Assembly (NCBI GenBank): GCA_002172485.2
Contig: NHFP02000003.1
Coordinates: forward strand, 87,318 to 151,317
Source of the DNA: Crocinitomicaceae bacterium TMED114
Lineage (GTDB): Bacteria; Bacteroidota; Bacteroidia; Flavobacteriales_D; Sanyastnellaceae
Length of the DNA: 64,000 nucleotides
Reading direction: 5' to 3'
Below are positions 34,359 through 42,103 of the stretch, piece after piece. Both the position numbers and the translations under genes were made by a program. Positions within the stretch are counted from its first letter, which is position 1. Every line of letters begins with the position of its first letter. Below the pieces are notes generated by a model that worked only from the letters and a program-made list of their open reading frames with translations, was not told the DNA's origin and made no database searches.

Positions 34359-35609
34359 TCAGAGGTACACGACGCCGGCTGCGACCGTCAGGCGGGTTCC
34401 CGGATCGACCAGGATGAAGGAGCCCGTTGTGCGGTTGCGGCGGTAGTCGTCCACCAGCAAGGGGGCCGCCGTGCGGATGCGCACCCGGGCGATGTCGTTC
34501 ATGCCGATTTCCACATCGTCCTCAATGCGGTGGAGCGTGTTGATGTCGAGCTTGTAGACGACCTCCTTGACAACGGCCTTGGCTTCCCTTGAAGTGTGGC
34601 GCACTTCGAACCGGGTGCCCGGCCGCATGGGCTGTTCGGACAACCAGCAAATGCGGGCGTCCAGATCCTGAATGCTGTCCGGCTGGTTGTTCTCGCGAAC
34701 GAGCATGTCGCCACGGCTAAGGTCGATGTCATCCCCGAGGGTCATGACGACACTCTGTGGCGGAAAAGCCTTGCCCAACTGCTTGTCGCCGATGGCGATG
34801 GAGGTCACCGTGCTGCTCAAGCCGCTCGGCAGGGCGACCACCTCGTCGCCCACCTTGAAGACGCCCCCGGCCACGCGGCCGGCATAGCCACGAAAATCGC
34901 GGGCGGCATCGGTCTGGGGCCGGATGACGTATTGGACCGGGAATCGGCAATCCTGCAGATTGCGGTCGGCCGCGACGTGCACGTGCTCGAGGTGGTGAAG
35001 CAGGGTCGGCCCGTCGTACCAGGCCATGTGCTCGGACCGGTCCACCACATTGTCCCCTTGCAAGGCGCTGATCGGGATGAACTTGATGTCCGGAATGTCG
35101 AGCCGGCTGGAGAAACTGCGGAAAGCATCCACAATGTCGTCGTAGCGCTCCTGGCTCCATTCCACGAGGTCCATCTTGTTGACGCAGACCACCATGTGCT
35201 TGATGCCCAGGAGGTGCGTGATGAAACTGTGGCGGTGCGTCTGCTCCAACAATCCGGCGCGCGCATCGACCAGGATGATGGCGAGGTCAGCCGTGGAGGC
35301 GCCCGTCACCATGTTGCGGGTGTATTGGATGTGGCCCGGTGCGTCGGCGATGATGAACTTGCGGCGGGGCGTGGCGAAGTAGCGGTAGGCCACATCGATG
35401 GTGATGCCCTGCTCGCGCTCGGCACGGAGGCCGTCCGTGAGAAGGGAGAGGTCGGCCCCGTCCGTGCCGCGCTGCGTCGACGCCTGCTCAATGGATTCGA
35501 GCTGGTCCTCGAAGATGGTCTTGCTGTCGTACAACAGGCGGCCGATCAACGTGCTCTTGCCGTCGTCGACGCTGCCTGCCGTGATGAAGCGGAGAAGTCC
35601 TTGTTCCAT
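34359..35609 (-). CDS. cysN: Sulfate adenylyltransferase GTPase subunit
   Basis: 416 residues. The N-terminal GTPase domain has AGSVDDGKST (11-20), the DAPGHIQYTRNM G3-type motif and NKMD; the C-terminal half has EF-Tu-like beta-barrel domains (RDFRGYAGRVAGGVFKVGDEV, GFSxxx-type ends). CysN couples GTP hydrolysis to the CysD reaction that makes adenylylsulfate (APS) from sulfate and ATP. It is the stand-alone form without a fused CysC. It lies 20 bp downstream of cysD on the same strand, as the last gene of cysC-DUF2061-cysD-cysN. Convergent with the small lipoprotein gene. Confidence 0.96.
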   Translation of the reverse strand: MEQGLLRFITAGSVDDGKSTLIGRLLYDSKTIFEDQLESIEQASTQRGTDGADLSLLTDGLRAEREQGITIDVAYRYFATPRRKFIIADAPGHIQYTRNMVTGASTADLAIILVDARAGLLEQTHRHSFITHLLGIKHMVVCVNKMDLVEWSQERYDDIVDAFRSFSSRLDIPDIKFIPISALQGDNVVDRSEHMAWYDGPTLLHHLEHVHVAADRNLQDCRFPVQYVIRPQTDAARDFRGYAGRVAGGVFKVGDEVVALPSGLSSTVTSIAIGDKQLGKAFPPQSVVMTLGDDIDLSRGDMLVRENNQPDSIQDLDARICWLSEQPMRPGTRFEVRHTSREAKAVVKEVVYKLDINTLHRIEDDVEIGMNDIARVRIRTAAPLLVDDYRRNRTTGSFILVDPGTRLTVAAGVVYL

Positions 35610-35629
35610 GTGTCTCGGGTCGTTTGCGC

Positions 35630-36535
35630 TCAGAAGTAACCCTCCTTCTTGCGGTCTTCCATGGCCGACTGGCTGCGCTTGTCGTCCATGCGGCCACCGC
35701 GCTCCGTCTTTCGGGCTGCGGCCACCTCGCCGATGATCTTCTCGAGCGTGTCAGCATCGCTCTCCACGGCCCCCGTGATGGTCAGGTCGCCAAGGGTCCG
35801 GAAGCGAACTTGCAGCTTCTCCGGCTTCTCGTCAGGGCGGAGATTCAGGTACTCACTGTGGGCCAAAATCTGGCCGTTTCGGCGGACCACCTCGCGCTCG
35901 TGAGCGAAGTAGAGGCTGGGGATGTCGATGTTCTCCCGCAGGATGTAGTTCCAGATGTCCAACTCCGTCCAGTTGTTGAGCGGGAAGACCCGGAAATGCT
36001 CGCCGGGCTGGTGCTTTCCATTGTACAGGTCCCAGAGTTCCGGACGTTGGTTCTTCGGGTCCCACTGGCTGAAGTCGTCGCGGTGGCTGAAGAATCGCTC
36101 CTTGGCGCGGGCCTTCTCCTCGTCGCGCCGGGCTCCGCCCACACAGGCGTCGAACTGATGCGCCTCGATGGTGGAAATCAGCGCGGGGGTCTGGATGCGG
36201 TTGCGGGAGGCGTTGAACCCACTCTCCTCCGTCACCTCACCCCGGTCAATCAACTCTTGCACGCTGCCCACGATGAGCTGCACGCCGAGCTTGTCGACCA
36301 AGTCGTCCCGGAACTGCATGGTCTCCGGGAAATTGTGGCCGGTGTCAATGTGGACCAACGGCATGGGGATGCGCGCAGGCGCAAAGGCCTTCCGCGCGAG
36401 GTGGGTGACGCAGATGCTGTCTTTTCCTCCGCTGAACAGGATGGCTGGCCGTTCGAACTGGGCCGCCACCTCCCGCAAGACATAGATGCCCTCGGCTTCG
36501 AGTTCATCGAGGTGACTCAGGTTGTAATCGCTCAT
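35630..36535 (-). CDS. cysD: Sulfate adenylyltransferase catalytic subunit
   Basis: 301 residues of the PP-loop ATP pyrophosphatase superfamily: SGGKDS at 35-40, preceded by YVLREVAAQFERPAILF, with VGGARRDEEKARAKERFFS and FPLNNWTELDIWNYI further on, all typical of CysD. It adenylates sulfate with ATP to APS; the CysN GTPase drives the reaction. The ATG at 36535 overlaps the DUF2061 stop (ATGA), so the two are coupled; cysN follows 20 bp later. Confidence 0.97.
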   Translation of the reverse strand: MSDYNLSHLDELEAEGIYVLREVAAQFERPAILFSGGKDSICVTHLARKAFAPARIPMPLVHIDTGHNFPETMQFRDDLVDKLGVQLIVGSVQELIDRGEVTEESGFNASRNRIQTPALISTIEAHQFDACVGGARRDEEKARAKERFFSHRDDFSQWDPKNQRPELWDLYNGKHQPGEHFRVFPLNNWTELDIWNYILRENIDIPSLYFAHEREVVRRNGQILAHSEYLNLRPDEKPEKLQVRFRTLGDLTITGAVESDADTLEKIIGEVAAARKTERGGRMDDKRSQSAMEDRKKEGYF

Positions 36536-36756
36536 GATTCGTTCTTTTTCCGTCCCAGCATGCCGTAGCGGAACCAGGCGCGCTCGTGGAAATAGTACAG
36601 GGCCATCTTGGTGACCATCTCCACACCGCCGACTTGGACGCCGATCCAAGGGTCACCCGTGACCACCCAACCGATCAACACCGTGTCGATCGTGCCGATG
36701 ATGCGCCACGTGATCGTCTTGGCGAGGTGCCGTTTTCTGGAGAGCTTCTCGTCCAT
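36532..36756 (-). CDS. DUF2061 family membrane protein
   Basis: 74 residues with two predicted membrane segments (AKTITWRIIGTIDTVLIGWVV and a central segment). The stretch RTITWRIIGTxDT and the C-terminal ALYYFHERAWFRYG are the DUF2061 signature. Members often sit in or are fused to cysteine/sulfate activation genes; function is unknown, but the genomic link to cysC and cysD suggests a role in sulfate metabolism or transport. Its start lies 3 bp from the cysC stop; its stop overlaps cysD. Confidence 0.92.
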   Translation of the reverse strand: MDEKLSRKRHLAKTITWRIIGTIDTVLIGWVVTGDPWIGVQVGGVEMVTKMALYYFHERAWFRYGMLGRKKNES

Positions 36757-36759
36757 GAC

Positions 36760-37218
36760 TCAGTCTAATCCGGCAAAAGCCCGCACTGCTGCCACACCCG
36801 ACTCCACCGGACTGTCCGTGGTGTCCAAGTCGAGGTAATCGGATTCCGGTGCCCCATACTCGTCGGAATGAAAGTGCTCGCGCCCCCGGACTTCAGTGGT
36901 GTGCACGAAGACCTCTTTCACGTTGGTCCGCGCTTTGAATTCTTCCCGCAACCAACGAAATGGCGCCACAACGGCCACAATGACCACTTGGCCCTGCCGG
37001 CTCAAGTACAATGCAATGTCCTGGGCACGGCGGATATTGGCCTCCCGGCCTGCCGCACTGTAATCGGCATTGGCAGTCAGCGCCCGAAGGTCATCGCCGT
37101 CCACCATGAACACAGGATGACCGGCCTCCTGCAGGTCCGCCTTCAAGGCGCGTCCCAGGGTGGATTTTCCCGCGCCGGGTTGTCCAGTGATCCAAATGAT
37201 GGGGCTGCCTTCGGCCAT
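36760..37218 (-). CDS. cysC: Adenylylsulfate kinase
   Basis: 152 residues. Walker A GQPGAGKST at 12-20, then DGDDLRAL, NIRRAQDIALYLSRQGQVVIVAVVAPF and VHTTEVRGREHFHSDEY, matching APS kinase. It phosphorylates APS to PAPS for sulfation and sulfur assimilation. The protein is somewhat shorter than the usual ~190 residues but keeps the core. The TATCTTTA box 6 nt before ATG 37218 supports this start over the upstream ATG at 37251. First gene of the cysC-DUF2061-cysD-cysN operon; no cysH or cysIJ is in the window. Confidence 0.93.
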   Translation of the reverse strand: MAEGSPIIWITGQPGAGKSTLGRALKADLQEAGHPVFMVDGDDLRALTANADYSAAGREANIRRAQDIALYLSRQGQVVIVAVVAPFRWLREEFKARTNVKEVFVHTTEVRGREHFHSDEYGAPESDYLDLDTTDSPVESGVAAVRAFAGLD

Positions 37219-37224
37219 GGCCGG

Positions 37225-37232
37225 TAAAGATA
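37225..37232 (-). promoter_or_regulatory. -7 box of the cysC operon
   Basis: TATCTTTA on the minus strand, 6 nt before ATG 37218; one mismatch from the TAnnTTTG consensus. It would give an almost leaderless cysC mRNA. Confidence 0.5.
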
Positions 37233-37354
37233 CGGCCTCCTTTGGGCGCATTTCTCGACTGGAGCACCGAGGGATGCAGACCGAAATCAAACTTTTTTTT
37301 CGCCCCTAAACCATTGATAAACAGCACTTTGTGAGATTCCTGTGGTTTTTTTTT

Positions 37355-37483
37355 CATCGGATTGTAACCCCAAGGGACCGGCTGTAGTAAAGAGACATGG
37401 TTTTGGTTACAGCCGCTCCCGCAAGGGAACAGGCGATTTGGTGAAACGAAGGGGTCCTCGAACGCGAGGACCCTTTCCATTTT
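37355..37483 (+). ncRNA. Candidate structured RNA with three hairpins
   Basis: Non-coding interval between cysC and the DUF983 gene. Three helices in order on the plus strand: (1) CGGCTGTA (37378-37385) with TACAGCCG (37407-37414), perfect 8 bp, ~21 nt loop; (2) TCCC-GCAA-GGGA (37416-37427), a GNRA tetraloop; (3) GGGTCCTCG-AACG-CGAGGACCC (37452-37473), 9 bp, followed by TTTCC. GTAACC at 37363-37368 can pair with GGTTAC at 37404-37409, which overlaps helix 1, so two exclusive folds are possible. No promoter is clear and strand is uncertain; a match to a known RNA family was not recognised. Confidence 0.4.
37452..37480 (+). terminator. Possible terminator hairpin at the end of the candidate RNA
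   Basis: 9 bp perfect stem with an AACG loop, followed by TTTCCATTTT on the plus strand; on the minus strand it would follow the DUF983 gene but the following bases (CTTCGTTTC) are a weaker T run. It could serve either strand. Confidence 0.45.
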
Positions 37484-37505
37484 CAAACGTTTTGTAGTTG
37501 CGGCC

Positions 37506-37934
37506 TCAGGCCTTCCCTTCTTCCGATGTACCGCCCCGATCACCATACCGGAGGAACATGTGAATCCAAATGGAGCGGCTCAATCGCTGCAAGGGGGGCA
37601 ACAGCAACACCAAGGTGACGATGCCACTGATGAGGAACACCTCAGGCTGGTCAAAAAACCCCGTGAAGGTGATCCAGCCCAGTGCACCAAAAGTGTACAA
37701 GGCGACCAACACGGCCACCCAGAGCGCCACTGTCAACGCATAACTCACATACGCTGCGCCGAAATAGAAGCCCGGCTCCCGCTCGAAGTCGGCTTGGCAC
37801 GCCGGACAGGCCGCATGCATGGCGTTGATGGTCCGAGGCCGGTAAGGGTTCCGAACTTGAAACAAGCGCCCCTCACGGCAGGCTGGACAGCGGTTCACCA
37901 GCACATTGGCCAACAAGGGGCGGGGACGTTGCAT
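37506..37934 (-). CDS. DUF983 family protein
   Basis: 142 residues. The N-terminal NRCPACREGRLF and CPACQADFE zinc-ribbon-like motifs are followed by two membrane segments and a C-terminal hydrophobic part. This is the DUF983 pattern, frequent in Bacteroidota and alphaproteobacteria; function unknown. The ATG at 37934 lies 4 nt after TATTTTTG, so the mRNA is likely leaderless. Downstream lies the candidate structured RNA. Confidence 0.9.
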   Translation of the reverse strand: MQRPRPLLANVLVNRCPACREGRLFQVRNPYRPRTINAMHAACPACQADFEREPGFYFGAAYVSYALTVALWVAVLVALYTFGALGWITFTGFFDQPEVFLISGIVTLVLLLPPLQRLSRSIWIHMFLRYGDRGGTSEEGKA

Positions 37935-37938
37935 GGGA

Positions 37939-37946
37939 CAAAAATA
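37939..37946 (-). promoter_or_regulatory. -7 box of the DUF983 gene
   Basis: TATTTTTG on the minus strand, perfect consensus, 4 nt before ATG 37934. Confidence 0.55.
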
Positions 37947-37979
37947 CCGGACGGCGGTCCCGTCCGAATGTGACAGGGA

Positions 37980-39806
37980 TCACCCTTCCAATTGCTGCAG
38001 GGCCACCATGCCGTGGTAGGTCCCTTCGAGCGCCATGAGCTCGGCGTGGGTGCCCACTTCCACAATGCGCCCTTGCGACATGACGACAATCCGGTCTGCG
38101 CGACGCACCGTGGACAGGCGGTGCGCGATGACCAAGGCCGTGCGCCCCTCCATCACCCGTTCGATGGCCGCCTGCACCAGTCGCTCCCCCTCGGCATCCA
38201 ATGCACTGGTCGCCTCGTCGAGGACGAGAATCGGCGGGTCGTGGTACAGCGCCCTGGCGATGGCCAAGCGCTGCCGTTGTCCACCGGACAGCCGACCGCC
38301 CCCATCGCCGATGGGCGTCTGGTCGCCCTCCGGCAACTGATCGATGAATTCCCGCGCATGGGCCACTTCACTGACTTCTGCAATCCGACCAGCATCCGGT
38401 GTCGGGTCGAACAAGGCAATGTTGGCCTCCACCGTGTCATTGAACAGCAGCGGGTCTTGGGTGACAAACCCAATGTGGCGGCGCAACTCCCCCATGCGCA
38501 ACTCCCGAATGTCGGTGCCATCCACTCGGACGCTCCCGGAATCCGGATCGTACAGGCGCAACAGCAACCGCGCCACGGTGGTCTTTCCACTGCCCGACGC
38601 CCCGACCAACGCCACGGTCTCTCCTTTGGTGATGTCCAGGCTGAATCCATCCAACGCCGCAGCTGTGGACCCTGGGTATCCGAAACGGACTTGGTCGAAA
38701 CGAATGGACGTTTCGAAGCCGAATGTGACAGGCTCTTTGGGCTCCTCTACCGTCACCTCGGCCTGGAGTACCTCATCCAAGCGGTCCAGCGAAGCTGCCC
38801 CCTTCTGCACCTTGAACAGCGCATCACTCAGGGAGCGTGCCGGCGGAATGATCTGGCTGAAAACCACCAGGTAGCCGATGAACAACTCGCCCTCCAATCC
38901 TTCACCGCGCAGCACCAGCCGACCACCCACGCCCAGCAGGACGGCGATGACGGACATGGAGACGAACTCGCTCACGGGTGAGCTCAAGTATTCCCGCTTG
39001 TATAGCCGCCGCATCAACCGGAAGTAACCCTCATTGTGCTCGGAAAAGCGGTCTCGGAACCGTGGGGCGGCGTCGAAGGCCTTGACGACCATCATGGCCC
39101 CCAGCGTTTCCTCGAGTCGGCTGATGAGCGCGCCCAAACGCTCCTTGCCGCGCCCCGCTGCACCCCGCAGTGTCGTGGCGATGCGGGAGATGACGACCCC
39201 CGCCACCGGCATGAAGACCAGCGCAAACAAGGTGAGCTCCCAGCTGATGGCAAACAGGGTGATGAGGGACAACAGGATCATGATTGGGGCCTTGAACAGC
39301 ACCTCCAGCGTGCCAATGACGCTGAATTCAACCTCCATCAGGTCGTTGGTCATGCGGCTGATCAAATCGCCCTTCCGCTGCTCGGTGAAATACCCCACGG
39401 GCAGGGCCAGGATGCGATCGAACATCTGGTTGCGCAGGTCCCGCGCCACGCCGGTCCGAATGGTGGACAAGCTGTAGAAACTCAGGTAGGTCACCAGATT
39501 CTTGACGAACGCCAGGATGGCGATGGCGCCGCACATGAACAACAAAGCCCGCTCCGCCCCGTGGACCGCGACCAAGGCATCCAGAGATTGAGACAGCCGG
39601 GCGAACACCGCATCGGCCTGACCGCCGTTCTCTGCGCCTTGATCCGGCGCCGCATTCCCCGTCCGGAACAGGATGCGCAGGAACGGGACGATGGCGAGGA
39701 AGGTGAACAGCGAGAGGACCGAACCGAGGGCGTTGAATGCAATGTTGCCCGCCAGATTCAGGCGGTAGCGAAGGACGAGCTTGAACAGGTCGCCAAACCG
39801 CCTCAT
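37980..39806 (-). CDS. ABC exporter (MsbA-type) ATPase with membrane domain
   Basis: 608 residues. N-terminal six-helix membrane domain with NLAGNIAFNALGSVLSLFTFL, then an ABC domain with Walker A VGASGSGKTT, Q-loop FVTQDPLLFNDT, signature LSGGQRQRLAIARAL, Walker B VLDEATSALD and H-loop AHRLSTV. This is a fused half-transporter that dimerises to export lipids or hydrophobic molecules. Closest named members are MsbA/lipid A or multidrug exporters; the cargo is not clear. The ATG at 39806 overlaps the purB stop (ATGA). No lipid A genes are next to it, so MsbA identity is not proven. Confidence 0.92.
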   Translation of the reverse strand: MRRFGDLFKLVLRYRLNLAGNIAFNALGSVLSLFTFLAIVPFLRILFRTGNAAPDQGAENGGQADAVFARLSQSLDALVAVHGAERALLFMCGAIAILAFVKNLVTYLSFYSLSTIRTGVARDLRNQMFDRILALPVGYFTEQRKGDLISRMTNDLMEVEFSVIGTLEVLFKAPIMILLSLITLFAISWELTLFALVFMPVAGVVISRIATTLRGAAGRGKERLGALISRLEETLGAMMVVKAFDAAPRFRDRFSEHNEGYFRLMRRLYKREYLSSPVSEFVSMSVIAVLLGVGGRLVLRGEGLEGELFIGYLVVFSQIIPPARSLSDALFKVQKGAASLDRLDEVLQAEVTVEEPKEPVTFGFETSIRFDQVRFGYPGSTAAALDGFSLDITKGETVALVGASGSGKTTVARLLLRLYDPDSGSVRVDGTDIRELRMGELRRHIGFVTQDPLLFNDTVEANIALFDPTPDAGRIAEVSEVAHAREFIDQLPEGDQTPIGDGGGRLSGGQRQRLAIARALYHDPPILVLDEATSALDAEGERLVQAAIERVMEGRTALVIAHRLSTVRRADRIVVMSQGRIVEVGTHAELMALEGTYHGMVALQQLEG

Positions 39807-41158
39807 GCTCCGGTCGTGCCGATGTAGTTGTGCGGCGTGATGGCCGCGAGTTCGGATTTGACCGCATCCGAGACGGGCAACCCTTGAATGAATTCGGAGA
39901 TGGCCGGGGCATCGATGCCGGCTTTGCCCCGGGTGAGGGCCTTCAGCAATTCGTAGGGCTTCTCCACCCCCTCGCGCCGGAGCACCGTTTGGATGGCCTC
40001 GGCGACCACCGCCCACTGCGCCTCAAGGTCTGCGGAAATCCGGGCTTCGTTGAGCACCAGCTTGCCGAGGCCCTTCCGCAGGGATTTCAGGGCAATCACG
40101 CTGTGCCCGACCGGGACCCCCACATTGCGCAGGACGGTGCTGTCGGTCAAGTCGCGCTGCAACCGGCTGATCGGCAGCTTGGCCGCCAGGTGGGCCAACA
40201 AGGCATTGGCGACCCCGAGGTTGCCCTCGGAATTCTCGAAGTCGATGGGGTTGACCTTGTGCGGCATGGCGGAGGAGCCGACCTCCCCTTCCACGACCCG
40301 CTGCTTGAAGTAATCGAGGCTGATGTAATGCCAGACGTCCCGATCGAGGTCGATCAGGATGGTGTGGATGCGCTCCAAAGCATGGCACCAGGCTGCGAGG
40401 TAGTCGTAGTGCTCGATCTGCGTGGTGGGATGGCTGCGGTGCAAGCCCAGCTCTTCTGAGACGAATTGGTCCGCGAACGCGTGCCAATCGGTGTCGGGAT
40501 ACGCCACATGGTGGGCATTGAATCCCCCTGTCGCCCCCCCGAACTTGGCGGCAAAGGGCACGGCCTCGAATTGGGCGATGGCGTGGTCCAGCCGCTCCAC
40601 GAACACCGACAGCTCCTTGCCCAGCGTCACCGGGCTCGCCGGCTGGCCGTGCGTGCGGGCCAGCATGGGCACCGACTTCCACGCTTCGGCGAGGGCGTTC
40701 AGGTCTTCCCGTGTCGCTTGCAGCAAGGGCAGCAACACATCCGTCGTGGCCTCCATCATCGACAGGGGGATGGCGGTGTTGTTGACGTCCTGGGAGGTCA
40801 GACCGAAGTGAACGAACTCCGACCGGTCCTCCAGCCCGAGGGCAGGCAGCTTGTCCTTGATGAAATATTCCACCGCCTTCACGTCGTGGTTGGTCGTGCG
40901 TTCGATGTCCTTGACGGCTTGCGCATCCGACTCTCCGAAGGCCACGTAAATGGCGCGGAGACCGTCCACCTGCGCTTCGGTCAGGGCCGGCAATTGCGGC
41001 AGTCCCACACCGTGAAGCGCGATGAGGTATTCGATTTCCACCCGCACCCGGTATTGGATCAGGCCCGCTTCGGAGAAGTAGGCGGCGAGGGGAGCGGTGT
41101 GACGGCGGTAACGGCCATCGATGGGACTGATGGCGTTGAGGGTGGCGGAATCGGACAT
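39803..41158 (-). CDS. purB: Adenylosuccinate lyase
   Basis: 451 residues. Signature GSSAMPHKVNPIDFEN in the C-terminal part, the N-terminal SPIDGRYRR, FVHFGLTSQDVNNTA and ARTHGQPASPVTLGKEL blocks all fit the fumarase/aspartase superfamily enzyme PurB, bacterial long form. It releases fumarate from SAICAR and adenylosuccinate in purine synthesis. A TATTTTTG box lies 19 nt upstream of ATG 41158. The stop overlaps the ABC exporter start, an unusual partner for a purine gene. Divergent from the MBL hydrolase. Confidence 0.97.
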   Translation of the reverse strand: MSDSATLNAISPIDGRYRRHTAPLAAYFSEAGLIQYRVRVEIEYLIALHGVGLPQLPALTEAQVDGLRAIYVAFGESDAQAVKDIERTTNHDVKAVEYFIKDKLPALGLEDRSEFVHFGLTSQDVNNTAIPLSMMEATTDVLLPLLQATREDLNALAEAWKSVPMLARTHGQPASPVTLGKELSVFVERLDHAIAQFEAVPFAAKFGGATGGFNAHHVAYPDTDWHAFADQFVSEELGLHRSHPTTQIEHYDYLAAWCHALERIHTILIDLDRDVWHYISLDYFKQRVVEGEVGSSAMPHKVNPIDFENSEGNLGVANALLAHLAAKLPISRLQRDLTDSTVLRNVGVPVGHSVIALKSLRKGLGKLVLNEARISADLEAQWAVVAEAIQTVLRREGVEKPYELLKALTRGKAGIDAPAISEFIQGLPVSDAVKSELAAITPHNYIGTTGA

Positions 41159-41177
41159 ACTGCGCTTCGGCAAAGGC

Positions 41178-41185
41178 CAAAAATA
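41178..41185 (-). promoter_or_regulatory. -7 box of purB
   Basis: TATTTTTG on the minus strand, perfect consensus, leader about 19 nt. Confidence 0.55.
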
Positions 41186-41206
41186 CGGCGCGCCGTGGGG
41201 CGGACC

Positions 41207-41214
41207 TACCTTGG
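41207..41214 (+). promoter_or_regulatory. Possible -7 box of the MBL hydrolase gene
   Basis: TACCTTGG, 4 nt before ATG 41219; TTGG variant of the consensus. Confidence 0.4.
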
Positions 41215-41218
41215 CGGC

Positions 41219-42091
41219 ATGAACCTGCACACGGTCACCCACGGATTGTTCAAGCTCGATGGCGGCGCCATGTTCGGCGTTGTGCCAAAGCCCTTGTGGT
41301 CCAAGCACCACCCCACCGACCAACGCAACCGATGCGATTGGGCCCTCCGCTCCCTCCTGATCGAGAACGGCGACCGGCTGATGCTGGTCGACTGCGGCAT
41401 GGGCGACAAGCAAGGCGAGAAGTTTTTCGGCCACTACGCCCCGCGCAACGAGGACCTCGACGCCCAACTGAACGCCATGGGATTCCACCGGAACGACATC
41501 ACGGACGTGTTCCTGACCCACCTGCATTTCGACCATTGCGGTGGCGCCATTCGCCGCCGTGAGGACGACCCGGACCGCTTCGAACCCGCCTTTGCCGAGG
41601 CCACCTTCTGGAGCACGGAACGCCACTGGGATTGGGCCAACAACCCGAACCCCCGCGAAAAGGCGAGCTTCCTCCAAGAGAACATCCACCCCATTGAAGC
41701 CTCCGGCCAGTTGCAATTCATCCCCCGCGCCGAAGGCACCACCGACACCCGCGGCCCGATTCCCGGATTCCCTGACCTCGACGTGCTCTTTGTGGATGGC
41801 CACACCGAAAGCCAGATGCTGCCCCTGCTGAAGCAGGCAGACCGAAAGGCGCTGTTCACGGCTGACCTCCTGCCGTCCACGACCCACATCCCGACCGCGT
41901 GGGTCATGGGCTATGACACGCGCCCCCTGATGACCGTGGCGGAAAAGGAGCGCATCTTGACCTGTGCGGAACGCGAGCAGTGGACGCTCCTGTTCGAGCA
42001 CGACGCCCACCATGAGGCCGCCACGGTGCACCGCACCGAAAAGGGCATCCGGTTGGAGCGGGCTGGAGCACGGTCCGAATTTGATTGGTAA
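41219..42091 (+). CDS. Metallo-beta-lactamase fold hydrolase
   Basis: 290 residues. The metal motif THLHFDHCGG (His 101, His 103, Asp 105, His 106), the DCGMGDK block before it, FVDGHTESQMLP and the late FEHDAH segment define an MBL hydrolase similar to AHL-lactonase or quorum-quenching-like families found in Bacteroidota. Substrate cannot be inferred: quorum-quenching, lactone and sulfatase-like members all share this layout. Divergent from purB (about 60 bp) and convergent with pyrD (12 bp). Confidence 0.9.
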   Translation: MNLHTVTHGLFKLDGGAMFGVVPKPLWSKHHPTDQRNRCDWALRSLLIENGDRLMLVDCGMGDKQGEKFFGHYAPRNEDLDAQLNAMGFHRNDITDVFLTHLHFDHCGGAIRRREDDPDRFEPAFAEATFWSTERHWDWANNPNPREKASFLQENIHPIEASGQLQFIPRAEGTTDTRGPIPGFPDLDVLFVDGHTESQMLPLLKQADRKALFTADLLPSTTHIPTAWVMGYDTRPLMTVAEKERILTCAEREQWTLLFEHDAHHEAATVHRTEKGIRLERAGARSEFDW

Positions 42092-42103
42092 GGCCGTTCG
42101 ACC

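Noticed and set aside
37291-37354. Poly-T run after a weak AAACCA/TGGTTT pairing as a terminator upstream of the candidate RNA
   Set aside because: The stem is only 6 bp with a ~28 nt loop and no plus-strand gene ends here, so a terminator call is not supported.
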